Assembly: GCA_950295325.1 (NCBI GenBank)
Contig: OX485809.1
Coordinates: 12,710,001-12,774,000 of the forward strand
DNA: 64,000 bases
Direction of reading: 5' to 3'
From: Polytrichum commune
Taxonomy: Eukaryota > Streptophyta > Polytrichopsida > Polytrichales > Polytrichaceae
The position numbers and the translations under genes are program-made. Numbering within the stretch: the first letter of the stretch is position 1; each line of letters opens with the position of its first letter. Below the pieces are notes generated by a model, which did not search any database, had not been told where the DNA came from, and saw nothing but the letters and a program-made list of their open reading frames with translations. Shown one piece after another: positions 1-11,625 of this stretch.

Positions 1-1227
1 ATTCCCGAGAATTTGCCGGTGCCGAACATCTCCACCGATGTTCCTGCTTGGAACAAGCTTCATGAATCATACTATGAGTGTCTTTTTGCATTTGTGAAAT
101 CTAACCTCTATGATCATGGTGTCCTTGTTCTTGCCTATTGTGCGAGTGTCAGTGTTTCTAGGAGTATTTTCGATTGGGCACACACTTATGACTTCTACGT
201 CGCAGAAGATTGGTTTGGAATGAATGATTTGGACCTCCAATCTCCCGTTGTTCCCTCTGGAGTGATAAGCAAGTCTCCCTCTCTTCCCTTTCCGTATTGC
301 TTATCATTTCAATTTCATTTCATTTCAATTCAATTTCATTTTCATTGTTGCAGACTCGGAAGTTCAACATCAAAGTTCTTGTTCGTGTTAACTCCGTTCT
401 TAGAGTGCGGGAGGAGGCCATACAAGAGTATGGTTACAACCTCCAACGAGATGGATGGTTGAATACCTTCACCGATGAGAAGAGCCAGACGATGCGCAGT
501 GATGGGGTACCTTGGCGAGGTGCCCGTGAGAAGCATCCGGTTTTTTTTTCCATCGTTCTCGCTACTCTCACCAACAAGAATGATGTTATTATGGACTGGC
601 AGTGTGGTGTAGGTACGCCTTCTTTTTCAACTTCATCCTTACTTTGAATTTTCCATTATTTTTCCTTGACTAGTTTCCATACTAACATTTTGCCTCTCTT
701 TGCTTTAGGTGGTTCGATTATAGCATGTCGCTCCCTTGAGCGGCATATTGTGGCCCTTGATAGTGACCCCGTCATTTTCAATTCACTCCTACTCCCCATG
801 CGCGATCCCCAGCCTGCGCATATATCTCGCTCAGTTGCCGCACCGTCTACATCTATCTTTGATCCTCCTCAAAAGATGACCAAGAGGGCATTTGGATTCC
901 TTTGTGCGTAAGTTTGCTTTCTATATTTTGCCATGTTTGCCTTTATTTCAAATTCTCATTTTCTAGTGTCATCATGTTTCTAATCCTTTTGCTTGGGTGT
1001 TTAGAGAGCCAGCGGAGGTCGCAGTCATTCGTCGAGACATGTTCTCAAGTCCTCCGAAGCCGTTTGAGCTTCCCCCGTATGCTAGTGCAATGGCGGATTG
1101 TTTTGCGAAGGCGGAATCCCCATCTCCTCCTCGCGTTCGTCATTTCTCGCGTGGAACACGAAATCTTTTCTTGTTAGAAGCAAATGAGGGTGAGGAAAGT
1201 GATAGGGAATGTTCTCCAAGCCCTTAG
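1..1227 (+). CDS. N4/N6 DNA methyltransferase-like protein, 3' part of a spliced gene
   Basis: Four exons join in one frame: 1-261, 354-612, 709-907 and 1005-1227, with GT-AG introns of phases 0, 1 and 2, giving 313 residues of C-terminal protein. The 5' part lies outside the window. Exon 1 encodes a helix-strand segment ending in an YVAEDWFGMND stretch. Across the exon 2/3 junction the protein reads DWQCGVGGSIIACRSL, then HIVALDSD. This resembles motif I (FxGxG-type, SAM binding) and the acidic end of the next strand in amino-methyltransferases whose motif I lies C-terminal to the DPPY motif. The DPPY motif would be upstream and cannot be checked. The tail after about residue 190 is proline/serine-rich with no recognised domain. 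N4-cytosine methyltransferases of this broad type are known in bryophytes, so that role is possible, but N6-adenine or a transposon-linked copy is not excluded. No stop interrupts the exons. Confidence 0.6.
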
Positions 1228-1282
1228 TTTATCATTTTGGTTTTGGAGATTATAACTCTGTTTGTTGTTGTTATCCGGCTTT

Positions 1283-1288
1283 AATAAA
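1283..1288 (+). terminator. Candidate polyadenylation signal (AATAAA)
   Basis: A canonical AATAAA lies 56 bases after the stop codon of the methyltransferase-like gene and is followed by a T/G-rich stretch. The position fits a plant near-upstream element, but the hexamer is common in AT-rich DNA. Confidence 0.35.
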
Positions 1289-2163
1289 AGTTGTGTGTTG
1301 GTTTTATTTTTGATATCCGGCGCAAGTTTCATTCTTTCTCTCCATTATTTCATATTCATATGTCAACCCGCATTGCATTTTTTATTTTTTCTTCATCGTT
1401 CGGATCTCTGAACTTCTAGTCACAAAACAATCTAGCTCTTGGCTCTTAGTGTGAGATCTTAGTTATAGGGGGACCATACTTTCTATTAGTGTGGATGGTT
1501 TATTTTATGGTTGTGCACACTAATCACATTGGCCGTCTTCCAATCCCAATTGCTATATAGCAATTGGAAGTTTTGTTTGGCACGCGAACATAACCTCGTC
1601 AAACTTTTTAAATTGAACTTCATGTTGTTCTCAAAGAGCCGGCACGTCACCTCAAAAATTTCCAAGAGGATTCTAAGGTTGGACTTGGGGGATTTCTCCT
1701 TGAGGTCTTTGGCTAAGCTAAGGACTGAATTGGAAGGCTGTTATGGTGCGACGGAGTTTTATGGCATGTTCTTTGGATCATTTTACCCATATTGGACATG
1801 CCCGGCAGATAGGGTGTAGATGGCCCTAAACTAGAGTATATAGCTATTTTAACTAACTACCCATTTTTGTAAGTCTTGAGGTTGGCTACATTTTGTTGAC
1901 CAATAAAATATTTTGTGTATGGTATTTTGATTTCAATTTGGTGACGTCAGCCTTAATTTAATATGATACATTTGAAAACATATACTATAAGATGTTTGAT
2001 AACAAATGCAATCTTCCACGCCTATAGGATCCGTTGGTTTCTCAAACAATTATGGGTTATTATGTCCACGGGAATGGGGGTACCTTTCCAAATATAGAAT
2101 TCAAACTATCTCTAATTCCACGGAAATAGGCACTGCTTCTCCTAAAATTACCCAACAAAATCT
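1289..2163. other. Intergenic, no convincing gene; 22-bp perfect palindrome at 1546-1567
   Basis: AT-rich sequence. A perfect 22-bp palindrome centred on GCTATATAGC lies at 1546-1567. A 102-codon frame at 1511-1819 lacks recognisable features and is not called. Confidence 0.5.
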
Positions 2164-2528
2164 AAATTTTCCGCTCTCCAATCTCCGCTCTCCGCTCTCC
2201 GCACATACTTGAGTTTCCCAGCTAATAGCTGAGCATGTTGTTGAGCATCCTTCAGTTTCACAATAGGTGGAGGTCTCTCATCAACATCTAAAGGGTTTAC
2301 GGTCTCAGCAGTAAGGTCCAAACTAACTGGCTATATTCTCTGTCCTAAGGCCATATCAACCAGCTCTGACATGCAATATTCAGCCTCAATGATGTCTTCA
2401 CCTTCCATTACCACATACTCTTCAAATGGCATCTCATCTAATCCAAGCTGCAGTTTTGATATAAGAAGGGCCAGGTCTTCGGACTCCTTGATCAATCTCG
2501 ATTTTTCTCTTTGGTCCTCATGAGTAGG
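2164..2528 (-). pseudogene. Pogo/Tigger-like transposase C-terminal remnant
   Basis: Read on the minus strand from 2528, about 120 codons stay in one frame apart from one TAG at 2331-2333. The translation has an acidic segment (EGEDIIEAEYCMSELVDMAL) and then DERPPPIVKLKDAQQHAQLL. This resembles the C-terminal tail of CENP-B/pogo-type DDE transposases, where an acidic linker precedes a proline patch and a helix. The catalytic core is absent. Sequence at 2700-2862 carries motifs (GTCGTATTATTGAG, TCGTATTAAAGAGGTAGG) that look like pogo-type termini, which supports the assignment indirectly. A host gene fragment remains possible. Confidence 0.35.
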
Positions 2529-2699
2529 ATTTTAGAAAGAGAACCTAGTTCCCATGGTTCTCATGTTTATTTCATCATTTTACATTTAAACTTCCTTAAT
2601 CCAAACTTCATATGTATAAGATTTATGAATTTAAAATAAATTATGTATTTATGTATATATAAGTGTGTGGGACCCACCATATAAATGCATTTATTACCT

Positions 2700-2862
2700 C
2701 TATAATATGACATTTGGGGGGTCTAGGAGTGTCATATTAACATTGTCATAGTCGTAGTATAGAGGTAGATTTGAACTAGGAAGTTTGGTTTACGAAATTT
2801 GTGTCATAATATCGAGGTTGTCGTATTATTGAGTGTCGTATTAAAGAGGTAGGACTGTACTG
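2700..2862. repeat. Terminal-like repeat with GTCGTATTA motifs
   Basis: Several near-copies of GTCGTATTA / GTCATATTA occur, ending in TTAAAGAGGTAGGACTGTAC. Related sequence recurs at 43471-43590 and 43855-43990, so this is a dispersed family. It lies beside the pogo/Tigger-like transposase remnant and may be its terminus. Confidence 0.4.
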
Positions 2863-5600
2863 AAATGAATGACTGGAATGAATTAATTACTGGAATGAAT
2901 TGGTTCATTTAATTACTGGAATTAATTATATTTAATTCCATTAATTAAAATTTATAATTAATTCTTCTTACTTAATTTGGTAAGCATACTTTTCTGATTT
3001 ATTTGGGCTTAACTAGGATTAATCCGAATTAATTAGACTTAATGACATTAAATCACACTTAATTGGTTTGAATGTGTATGAATACTTGTGAAAGTAGGTG
3101 GCGTTACTAAAATATTATAAAATATACATACTAAACCAACACACTAAATTTAAGTGTCATTTTAGAATGATAAAGACAATTTCAAATGGTAAGTCATAAA
3201 AATTATAACCTCAATGTTAATGAGGATTTTGTAATTTTATTTGACCTCCAAGTTAATTACGTGCTTCATTGATGGTTTCATTTCCGGAATGAAATCCCAA
3301 TGAATTACTTATTTACAAATTGGAAGTGCACATATATATTGGATTTTAGACCTTGAAGGCGAAGTGCACTCAATATGGGATTTGTAGTCAAACGGTCTTC
3401 AAGAATGCAAGGGCAATATTTTTTTCGAAGTTGGGCGGGGTGGGCAGCAGTTTTCGGTCGGGTTCAGAAATTTCCCTGGAGGCTGCCCCCCGCCCGGATC
3501 TGACACCCCCATAGTTCGTAGGGGCGGACTTAATGTCCGCCGAGCCTTTCTGTGTAAATAAACAGAATCTGAGTCTGACAATATAACTTATTAAGTCATG
3601 AATCCTGCACTCTTAACTTGCGAGTTCCTTTGGAAACAATTGATATTATAGAGATGGAGTAACTTAACTTAAGGCACATTGTCTGGACGAGCATATCATT
3701 TGGAGAGCATGTTGTCAACATGGAATACCAGGCTGGGCTTCCTTCATGAACCTGCTGCCTCACATGCATGTGGGAACAAGAGCACATAATTAATAAAGAC
3801 TTTCCACCCTTAGTGATTACATAACATTATACAATTGACTGACCAGGGTGGGTCGATCGGGACATGAATATGCCAGGTGTTAGAAATAATCATATGGATG
3901 TTTGCCTAAGCATATTCAACCTCATAAACTCGGGTGAAGCATTATCATTAAATATCATTAAAATGGAATGGTTGATAACAACTGAAGAATGTCTAATAAC
4001 TCAATCACTCATCAAAAGTCAAAGGTGTTGGAGAGAAGTAAACACTCGCTTGTGTTCTTTAGGGGTGCATGTGCATAGTACCTACCAAGCGGAGGGTGAC
4101 AATGTTGATTATTAATGTACAACTTGAAGATATTTTAGTTAAAATAATCTAAACTGACCTCTAAATTGGGATCAAAAACCTAAATTAGTGTCGTGCACCT
4201 CTCCATGAGGAGTGCCCGAAACACCATGGGCACAAGGGGGACCCCGGAGTGACACCCGGGACTTGTGGCGCCGTTGGTGAGAGGGCCCAAGTGATCCTAG
4301 TGTGGGTGAGGGCCCCGGGCGTTGGGAACACCTCCCACCCACAAAGACTAGGAAGAACAAGGGTAAGGCCATGAGTTATGCGTAGCTCATGGCGTGGTGA
4401 TTCTAGAAAGCTCAAGAACACCTCAGTCGGAGGTGTGAGCTAGGAGTTATGGCCATTTGAGTGGGGCGCTGTCCCGGGACAGCGCCCTGGTACAGCAGTG
4501 CCTGGGAGTGATTCCCGGGACTGCCAAGGTTCAAACAGGCATAAATTCCTCAATACTTGCCTGAATGGGGCAAGTGAGGAGTCCATCGACATCTACGTGA
4601 AGCGTAGATGAAGATGGAGTGGTTGGTTGTTATGATCAGACATCATACAAGGAAGTTATGATGGTCTGAAGCTGCTGGGGGGTTCTAGGCCCAGCAGCTA
4701 AAGGAAAATGTCCACTTGGCCCCAACTCTTTGTAGAGAGACAAGAGGTTGGTTGACGGTGGGGTAGGGGCTCCGCGTGAAGTCCTAGAGGCTTATATGGG
4801 TGAGGTGGTGTGGCCTCACCCACCCGAGGCCGAACGGCAAGGCCTCCATGGGCATTGGCCCATTGTGAGGCCATAGTTGCCTAGTATGGTTCGGGTTGTT
4901 GTAGTGTTGCTCCGGCAATGCGATGATCAACATGGGATTGGACTTCCATGGATAGAAGTCCACATCTAGGAATGGGTTACCCATTAAGGGGTGAGTCCCG
5001 AAAGCAAAGTAGGAGGGTTGGTTCCCTCCTATGAACTATAAGGTCCGGGGTAGGAGGAGCTAATCATTAGCATGGCGGAATGCGAATGGTTAGCGCTCGT
5101 AACCTTTGCTAGAATTGAAAATTGGCAAGATTGTCAAGGGGGGCTAGCAAGGGTTGCGACAATTAGTCTAGTGAGCTTAAAAGGGGACAAATCAACAACC
5201 AACCTACATGGGCATGATTTATTATTACACCATCGGTTGGTGTCAAGAAACCAACACTACAAGGATGAGGTGGTCATCCCACTAGACATTGTCATAGGGT
5301 TCAATATTTTCATACAAAAATGAGAAAAAATGGTTAAAGCCACTATGATGCCCATGTGATTCACTATCTCATAGTTTTTGCATATACTTGCGTTGAAGTT
5401 TTTTTCTTTGGGTGGGGGGGGGGGGAGGAGGCTATTTATCTAATATTTTTCTTGTTTTAATACCCTTTTTCTACGTCTAGTTTGCCCCATTATTTTTCAC
5501 ATTTTGGAATTTTGAACTTGCATCTTTCCATTTAAAGTTATATCTATATTACTTCAGAAAATGCCTCTTCTATGTTGTTTAAATCATCATATGTGTGGTA
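2863..5600. other. Non-coding; GC-richer island 4170-5060 with a 24-bp palindrome
   Basis: No supported gene. From 2863 to 3400 the sequence is a run of AATTAATT-rich DNA. A GC-richer island at 4170-5060 holds a perfect 24-bp palindrome at 4464-4487 (arms GGGCGCTGTCCC / GGGACAGCGCCC) and several short GGGCCC/CCCGGG sites. It may be an old LTR or other retroelement piece, but no termini were found. A G-rich run lies at about 5412-5430. Confidence 0.45.
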
Positions 5601-5608
5601 TTTTAAGG

Positions 5609-5699
5609 CACTCTTTATCAACATGCTTAGTAATATAAGGCAACCCATTAACATAAAACATGGGTTGCCTTATGTAATTAAATATGTTGATGAAGGGTG
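5609..5699 (+). other. Long RNA foldback (about 39-bp stem, 13-nt loop)
   Basis: Arms 5609-5647 and 5661-5699 pair, with 13 uninterrupted pairs next to a 13-nt loop. In 39 positions the DNA arms differ at seven. On the plus-strand RNA five of these are G:U wobbles and only two are true mismatches. On the minus-strand RNA the same five would be A:C. The shape suits a plant pri-miRNA or a small MITE; no target or expression evidence is visible. Confidence 0.45.
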
Positions 5700-6347
5700 G
5701 AATTCAATAATGACAAGGATTTGAGACACCAAACAATGATAGGAATACAAGTTTCCAACATGATGAACAAGAATACAACCACATGAATACTACTAAATAA
5801 TACAGAACACAACAATAGCACGACTAAGCAAGTCTACAAGAACACTAATACTTACTCAAGAGTTGAGATTGTGAGTGGACCAACCTTGAGACCCTCTATG
5901 AGTTTTGTACCATACTAAATACAATACCCTATATTCTACAAAAAGAGAGAGGTAATACATGATATTAATTGGGTACTTTATATTATTTATAATGCAATAT
6001 GTGAATATAAATGATGCTATATTGCATTGAATAGTTTTCAAATAAATTATTGCAAAAATAAAGAGTGCCCTACATTAGGTCTCACCCTATTCCTAATATT
6101 TCGCTAGTGAAGTATCCGTGATGTAATTTTTGGCACAAGTGACTAGGCAACCTCACTACATGTTCCCCAATATAGGAGGTTTCAAGTGAGGCCAAGCATG
6201 TCAATACATGAATAACAACGGTGATGAAATGAAATAAAACTATTACAAATAACATAGAAGATATTTAATTCATAACATAATTCGAATGTGCACCAAAAAT
6301 TTTGAATGCGCACAAACGTTTTGAATAATTTTCGAACAAAAATTCTT
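5700..6347. other. AT-rich non-coding stretch
   Basis: No supported gene or RNA. A short sequence at about 6057-6069 (AAAGAGTGCCCTA) is an inverted near-copy of the outer left flank of the 5.6-kb foldback, so that foldback may be part of a larger inverted structure. Confidence 0.3.
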
Positions 6348-6540
6348 GCGATGGGGATCCACTTTTGAACTCATTTGAGGAGCTCAAGTGAGCTCAAAGG
6401 AGGTTTATGCGACGGCGAACCACATTTGAGTTCATTTGAGGATCCCAAGTGAGCTCAAAGGGGTTTAAGCGACATCAAATCGATTTTTAGCTCATTTGAG
6501 GATCTCAAATGAGGCCCAAGTGATCTCAAAGAAGGTTCAT
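6348..6540. repeat. Tandem repeat, three copies of 60-72 bp
   Basis: Three units start at 6348, 6409 and 6469, each opening with GCGA and containing CTCATTTGAGGA, then CAAGTGAGCTCAAAG. The third unit is longer through an internal insertion. No coding frame runs through all three. Confidence 0.7.
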
Positions 6541-7264
6541 GTGGGATCGTTATTGTGGCCCACACTTATGGAATAATTTATTACACCTCATTGAGTTCAG
6601 CCTCTCACTTTGTGGCCCACTTGATACCTCAATTTCAACATGGCTATAGTAAATTAGTTAATATACTTATTGTATGTGCCATGTGCCATTAGTGGACTTG
6701 GTGGCTAGGCTAGTTGTTTGGGAGCAGCGAGGTCCCAAACTCGAAACTCTTAGCTACGCCTTTAACACAATCATGCATGACTCAGTGGGCCCCACAATAT
6801 GTAGTGACTAGTATAGGTAGACAAAAACGTACTAATTGGTGGGGTTTTCTAATCGGGTAGATTTAATGCAAGCAACTATTTTGATTGTATGCAAACTTAT
6901 GGGTTAATGTTGCAATGTGGGTGGGCGGCACCATTGGTTCCATCCCACCACAATATACTAAGGTAGAGGGTGCTAACACCAACACCCACCCTAAAGGCAA
7001 CACCTACAGGGCCTCCCAATCACCAACACTCTAAACCCTTGAACCATTCCCCATGGAAAAGGAGTGCATGGGCCCATGGAGTGACGGGTTTAGGTGCCAT
7101 TAGTGGCGCCACCACATACCGACCTCTACTCTATCTTGGGTTGATTCAAGACGGGTTAAGGTTGGCTTGTCAATGCCTATTCTAGCCATTGTATTCGCCA
7201 CATGCATGTAGGGGTGTGGTTCAAGCCCACAAAGCCAAGGACGTAGGCCACAAAAGCAAGGGGC

Positions 7265-7467
7265 TTAATTGTGGGCGGCAAGGGGGTTGTTGATTGGGAT
7301 GCAAGGGGACGGTTGCTTTTGTGAAACAACCATCCTACCCTTTGCAACATTCTGGCGCTCTTCCACCACCACCGCCTCCTCATCTAGCTTGTGCTACAAC
7401 TTGGCCAACTCCACATTCTGCCTCAATTCCAAGTATTGCTTCCCCCTCACATCCCTAAAATATGTTC
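7265..7467 (-). pseudogene. Possible C-terminal coiled-coil fragment of a transposon-associated ORF
   Basis: The minus strand from 7467 reads TYFRDVRGKQYLELRQNVEL, a stop, then an acidic helix-forming run (DEEAVVVEERQNV) before another stop. The style resembles the charged helical tail of plant NAM-associated/SANT transposon proteins. The remnant of such a gene lies 1.8 kb away on the same strand (9245-9850), so the two may be pieces of one element split by inserted repeats. Confidence 0.2.
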
Positions 7468-7586
7468 TATTGTAAAAGCCACAAGAGGAACCATGTATTG
7501 GGAGTTGTGTGGAGGAGCTAGGAGCTTGCGAAGAGGAACTACCAAGAAGCCAAAGGAGAGAGATGTAGTTTCCAATACCTGGGGTA

Positions 7587-7790
7587 TACTATGGGAGCCT
7601 TAGGAACGAGGCTATGCCCAAGGGATCGTTATGGAAACATCGGGAACAAGGAAACATATGGGGAACATTATGGAAGCCCGGGAACGGACCATGGAGCTCA
7701 GGAATGAAGCATGGGAGCCCAAGAACAAGGAAACACCCGGGGATCGGACATGGGAGCTACGGGAATAAGGAGTATTGGGAACGAAACAAA
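7587..7790. repeat. Degenerate minisatellite of about 25 bp
   Basis: Diverged repeats built on ATGGGAGCC..GGAACAAGGAAAC occur through this interval. A second degenerate repeat with five or so copies of AGACTTAGAGATTTT lies at about 8190-8330. Neither has a coding frame. Confidence 0.5.
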
Positions 7791-8339
7791 TGATGAATAA
7801 ATATGGATGGCCGAGTGGCCTTTATATGAGTCTATGTTGATGAAATCATGGATGGATGTCTTAAGAGTCTAGTGGATGGAAGGAGTTAGAATTCCTTTGG
7901 ACAATGGAATAGATGACATGTCCAACAACCAATAGGAAAGGATACCAAGATTTGAGGTTTCATGTATGTGTAAATACAAACATGGGATTGTATATACGGA
8001 CGACAAATAGACGCAGTGCTAATGTTGGTTTAATCTAACAATTTGGAAATTCTCAATATGCATAAATATTGAGGACTATATATAGGAGGCACGTAGGGCA
8101 CCTAAAGCACCTCATTCAACATCGAACAACAAACATGAGCATTGCAAAGACTATTGGGAGCGCATTTCGGAAGACCCTTGAAGACCAAAAGACGTAGAGA
8201 TTTTTGGGCTTTAAGACTTAGAGATTTCCAAGGCTTCCAGACTTAGAGGGTTTTGAGCTTAAGATCTTTTTCGGTCAAGAAACTTAGAGATTTTTTTGTC
8301 AACTTTAAGACTTAGAGTTTTTTTTGGCTTCAACCAAGG

Positions 8340-9240
8340 AATTTGGTCTCAATACTTCGAAAATCTCATCAAAAGTATCAAAACATAAAGATCTAGAAAA
8401 TCACCAGACCCGTATAAAAGGAGGAGGTCGTAGGAAGACCAAAATTCAAGGTGGGGAAAATCAAATCAACTCAATGGAAGGCCATTGAGTCAAAATGAGA
8501 CTCGAAGGTGACAAGAAGATTATGGGAGGCCGCCAAGTGGCCCATATCCTCCGTCCCCTCACATGTGGGAATGAGCTAAGATTTTGCATCACAATGGGTA
8601 GGATTACAACAAAGGGATGTTGTTAAATAATGAGTATGTTGTTAAAGGGATATGCCTTCTTACAATCAGTAAATTACAAGGAGAATTTGAGAGGTAATGA
8701 TCAAGTGAATTTTTGAATTGAAGTTAGAATATTTCAACTTTTCAATTAAGCCTATAGAAAAGACCTACTTAACCACATATTTATGAGAAAACTTTACCAT
8801 TAAGAAACTCAAGTTTATTTTACTCTAAGATACTTAACCATGACATTAGAGTTTTAAGTGAACACAATCTTGTACTACTTGAGCATCTAACCCCTTGGAT
8901 TTCTACGAGGATTCTTTGAGATATAATTCATGTACTCACACACTTCAAATATGAAACATGGAATTGTATTGTGGTTACATAAAGGTGTTTTTTAAACCCA
9001 AAAAAGTTCAAAATATACTTGGAAGAGGATACCACTCCTCACCCATAGAGTTGGGAATTCCACCCCCACACTTTATGAAGCAAGCCATGATTTGGTATAA
9101 TTTCAAGATAAGGTTTTAAAGTCCTAAATATCTAAGGCGTGACATTTGTGCAACCGGTCAAGCAACGGTTACATTGTCTGAGGTTGAGAAACCTTCTTGA
9201 CCTAGGAGGCAACCCCAACATCTAGAACCTTAAAAACCAT
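8340..9240. other. Non-coding stretch
   Basis: AT-rich, no supported gene, RNA or terminal repeat. It could be an insertion separating the two minus-strand fragments at 7265-7467 and 9245-9850. Confidence 0.3.
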
Positions 9241-9244
9241 CAAA

Positions 9245-9850
9245 ATAATTTCCTCTTCAATCAAGTCGTCCTCCTTGATGTCACCACAATTTGCTCCATG
9301 ATCGAGGCAACCCGCTCCCTAATCACAAGCGCCCTCGGCTTGTCCATTTTTTGTTCATATTTTGCAATGCGGTTGCCCGTGGAACGCTTGAACATTTGCC
9401 TTACCCCAACACTTCATGTCGTCTCACAACCCCCACCTTACGGCCCCTCCATATCACAACAATCTAATTCTATCTCTGAGCTATCATAAGTTGCATGCAC
9501 TTGGTGGGCGTGGTTCACTTTGAGGGATTCAACCCGTCCGCTCACTTGGGCGTGTCCTTCAACAACCACCAGTAGTGCATGAACAAGAAGTCTTGATTCT
9601 TGCATGTTTTGATCTTGTACAACTCAAACACATCCTCCTTGTTTGTGCCACTCATGCTGAGATGATCCACTTATGTAGAACAACCTCCAAACTTGCTCAG
9701 GATAAGGCAAATCACGTGAAACTTGGACTCTAGTGAGAGAGCAAGGGGCTACTGTCGAGATGTGCATCTTGAAGTGTGTTGTTGTTTCTCTCCCAAATGC
9801 GTCCTTCTACTCGCCGTTACCCACACATCGATCCTGTACAATGTGGGAAA
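9245..9850 (-). pseudogene. SANT/Myb-like (NAM-associated) transposon protein remnant
   Basis: Minus-strand translation in one main frame gives YRIDVWVTASRRTHLGE, then KFHVICLILSKFGG, a stop, VDHLSMSGTNKEDVFELYK, and FLFMHYWWLLKDTPK before another stop. Further on, KRSTGNRIAKYEQKM follows a damaged stretch. The order of an SxSGxxxxDxxxxA/Y-type helix, an F.HYW..LKD.PKW-like block and a basic K-rich tail matches plant trihelix/SANT proteins of PIF/Harbinger-type elements. At least three stops make it non-functional. Confidence 0.4.
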
Positions 9851-10383
9851 AACTCTAACACAATTGTCGTTCCCCCTCCAATATAATATTTCATCCCTTC
9901 TTGGCCTCCAACACTTAGTGCTAGAGGAACCATTTTTGCTTGAGGAAGGGAGTCATGGACATGAACAATGGGCTTGCCGGGGTCCCGCCATCCTTTCGAA
10001 AAACCTGGTGGACCAAGTAAGTTTTGGTCAAAGTACGGTCCAAAGGCGTTGTCCGAGCTTTGCATAATGAAGGATTTGTCTATCTCTAGAGGCTCCTTGG
10101 CAGAGTCCGCTTATTTAGGGACCATTGCAGAGGCACCAATGGCTTATCATTTTTCTCAGCCTGACAACAACTAGCTGTTTTTTAAACTCCTTGAGCCACT
10201 AATGGAGACACTCTTATAAGCCTAGGGAAGTGATCGATGGATTGCAAAATAAGAACCCACATTCGACTAGGATATGTTGAATCAAGTTGTTTGTTTCTCC
10301 TTTGAGTTAAACGTGTCTCTACATGGGTAGACTTAATTAGGAGAGTAGGCAGGATGTTGGAGAGGTTCACATGGAGAAGGGAA

Positions 10384-10601
10384 ATTATCATATATATAGC
10401 GCACCTCTCCTTTATCCAACATAAAAGCCCTAAACAACAATGTGCAACTTGGAGATTACTTTCATTATTCAATTTGACATTGGTATTAGCATTGGAGACC
10501 CCAAATAAATATGCTCGAGGTCATTTGAGATGAATTGGCAACAAACATATAGGGTCAAGTTTATATGTTGGATGGATGAGAGATATGCTCATAGACAATA
10601 A
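10384..10601. mobile_element. MITE, copy 1 (about 220 bp, terminal inverted repeats)
   Basis: The left end carries GCGCACCTCTCCTTTATCC..CATAAAA (10398-10426). The right end carries its inverse, TTATATGTTGGATGGATGAG (10561-10580) followed by ATGCTCAT. A shared internal CAAACATATAGG and the same ends occur in the better preserved copy at 43063-43286. No coding capacity. Confidence 0.5.
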
Positions 10602-11494
10602 TTTTCAAGTCTCTCCGGTTCATAGGCTATATGGTGAGGGGATGATCACACCGGCAAATTTTGACACCATCCGTCGGCATCTTCGATTGTAATAGTGTGA
10701 AAAGTGGTGGGCCAACATCTATTTGTGAACATAATCCCTAGCAATTTCACAGCTGGAACTAGACGGAAAGTTTGGTGTGATTGGGGCATGAGTGTTGGGT
10801 TTTAAGCAAAGCAGAATAATTATTTCATGAGAATAGAGTTATCCGTAAAGTGAGCTGAAGAGAGGGTTTTGGGCCTGGATTTGAGAAAATTGTGTGACAG
10901 GCCCTAAAAGTGGAGCAGGTGTCTGTAGCTATAAAAAAACACAGGCACAAATCTTTTGAGGGACAGGAAATGTTGAAATTTTTTTTTTGCTCCTATGTTG
11001 CGAGCGCGCCCCGGGAATTTAGCGTCGCTTTGTCAGAGGGCCCTCTCCTGTTTCGCTAATTCTGTTAGGGGTGCAGACAAGGGGCGAAGTCCGCGGGGAC
11101 AACCCCAAATTTGTCGCAGCCTAAATCCGGAGAAACTAAAGGACTGCAGGTGCATGTACAGTTGTACACGATTTTTGTGAAGCATGCCCAAAATCAGCAA
11201 GCACGCATGACGGCCTCAACCACGAATAGGCGGACCCCGATTCTCTCATCCAAAAACAAGCAGACCAACTCTGACCCTAAACCCTGGCCTTGTGTATTAT
11301 GCCCTGGAATTCAAGAGCCTTACTTTGCGTTTCCATGGGTTTGTGTGAATAGTGCACTCAAAATCTGTCAAAACACCAGCTTACTTTATGGATAACTCCA
11401 ATGGCAGTCCCTTTGTGGGTCAGTTTCTCTCGTGGAGCGCTTCCCTTCTAATTCTTCTAATTTAATTTATTTCAAACAACATAACATAATATTA
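10602..11494. other. No supported gene; GC-richer patch 10990-11120
   Basis: A GC-richer patch follows a poly-T run at 10980-10989. Two short overlapping frames here (61 and 94 codons) have no recognisable features. Confidence 0.3.
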
Positions 11495-11591
11495 AATTGG
11501 CAGGCCAACGGAATCATGGATATTATACTGTTCCTGAACAGTGTCATTGAGGAAGTCAACCTCAAATACAGCTGCACCAACAGTGTCTAGT
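11495..11591. repeat. Direct repeat, copy 1 (partner at 12989-13086)
   Basis: About 97 bp beginning GGCAGGCCAACGGAATCATG and ending CACCAACAGTGTCTAG recurs with a few changes at 12989-13086. The minus strand of this copy reads VGAAVFEVDFLND and EQYNIHDSVGLPI without a stop, so the repeat may derive from a coding exon. Confidence 0.6.
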
Positions 11592-11625
11592 GTCCTGAAA
11601 AAAGAAAAAGAAAAAGAAAAAGAAA

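Noticed and set aside
4172-4421. Minus-strand frames in the GC-richer island at 4.2-4.4 kb
   Set aside because: Two overlapping registers are open only because the sequence is GC-rich; neither has protein-like features.
6348-6540. CRISPR-like array
   Set aside because: Units are contiguous diverged tandem repeats without unique spacers, in a plant-like sequence.
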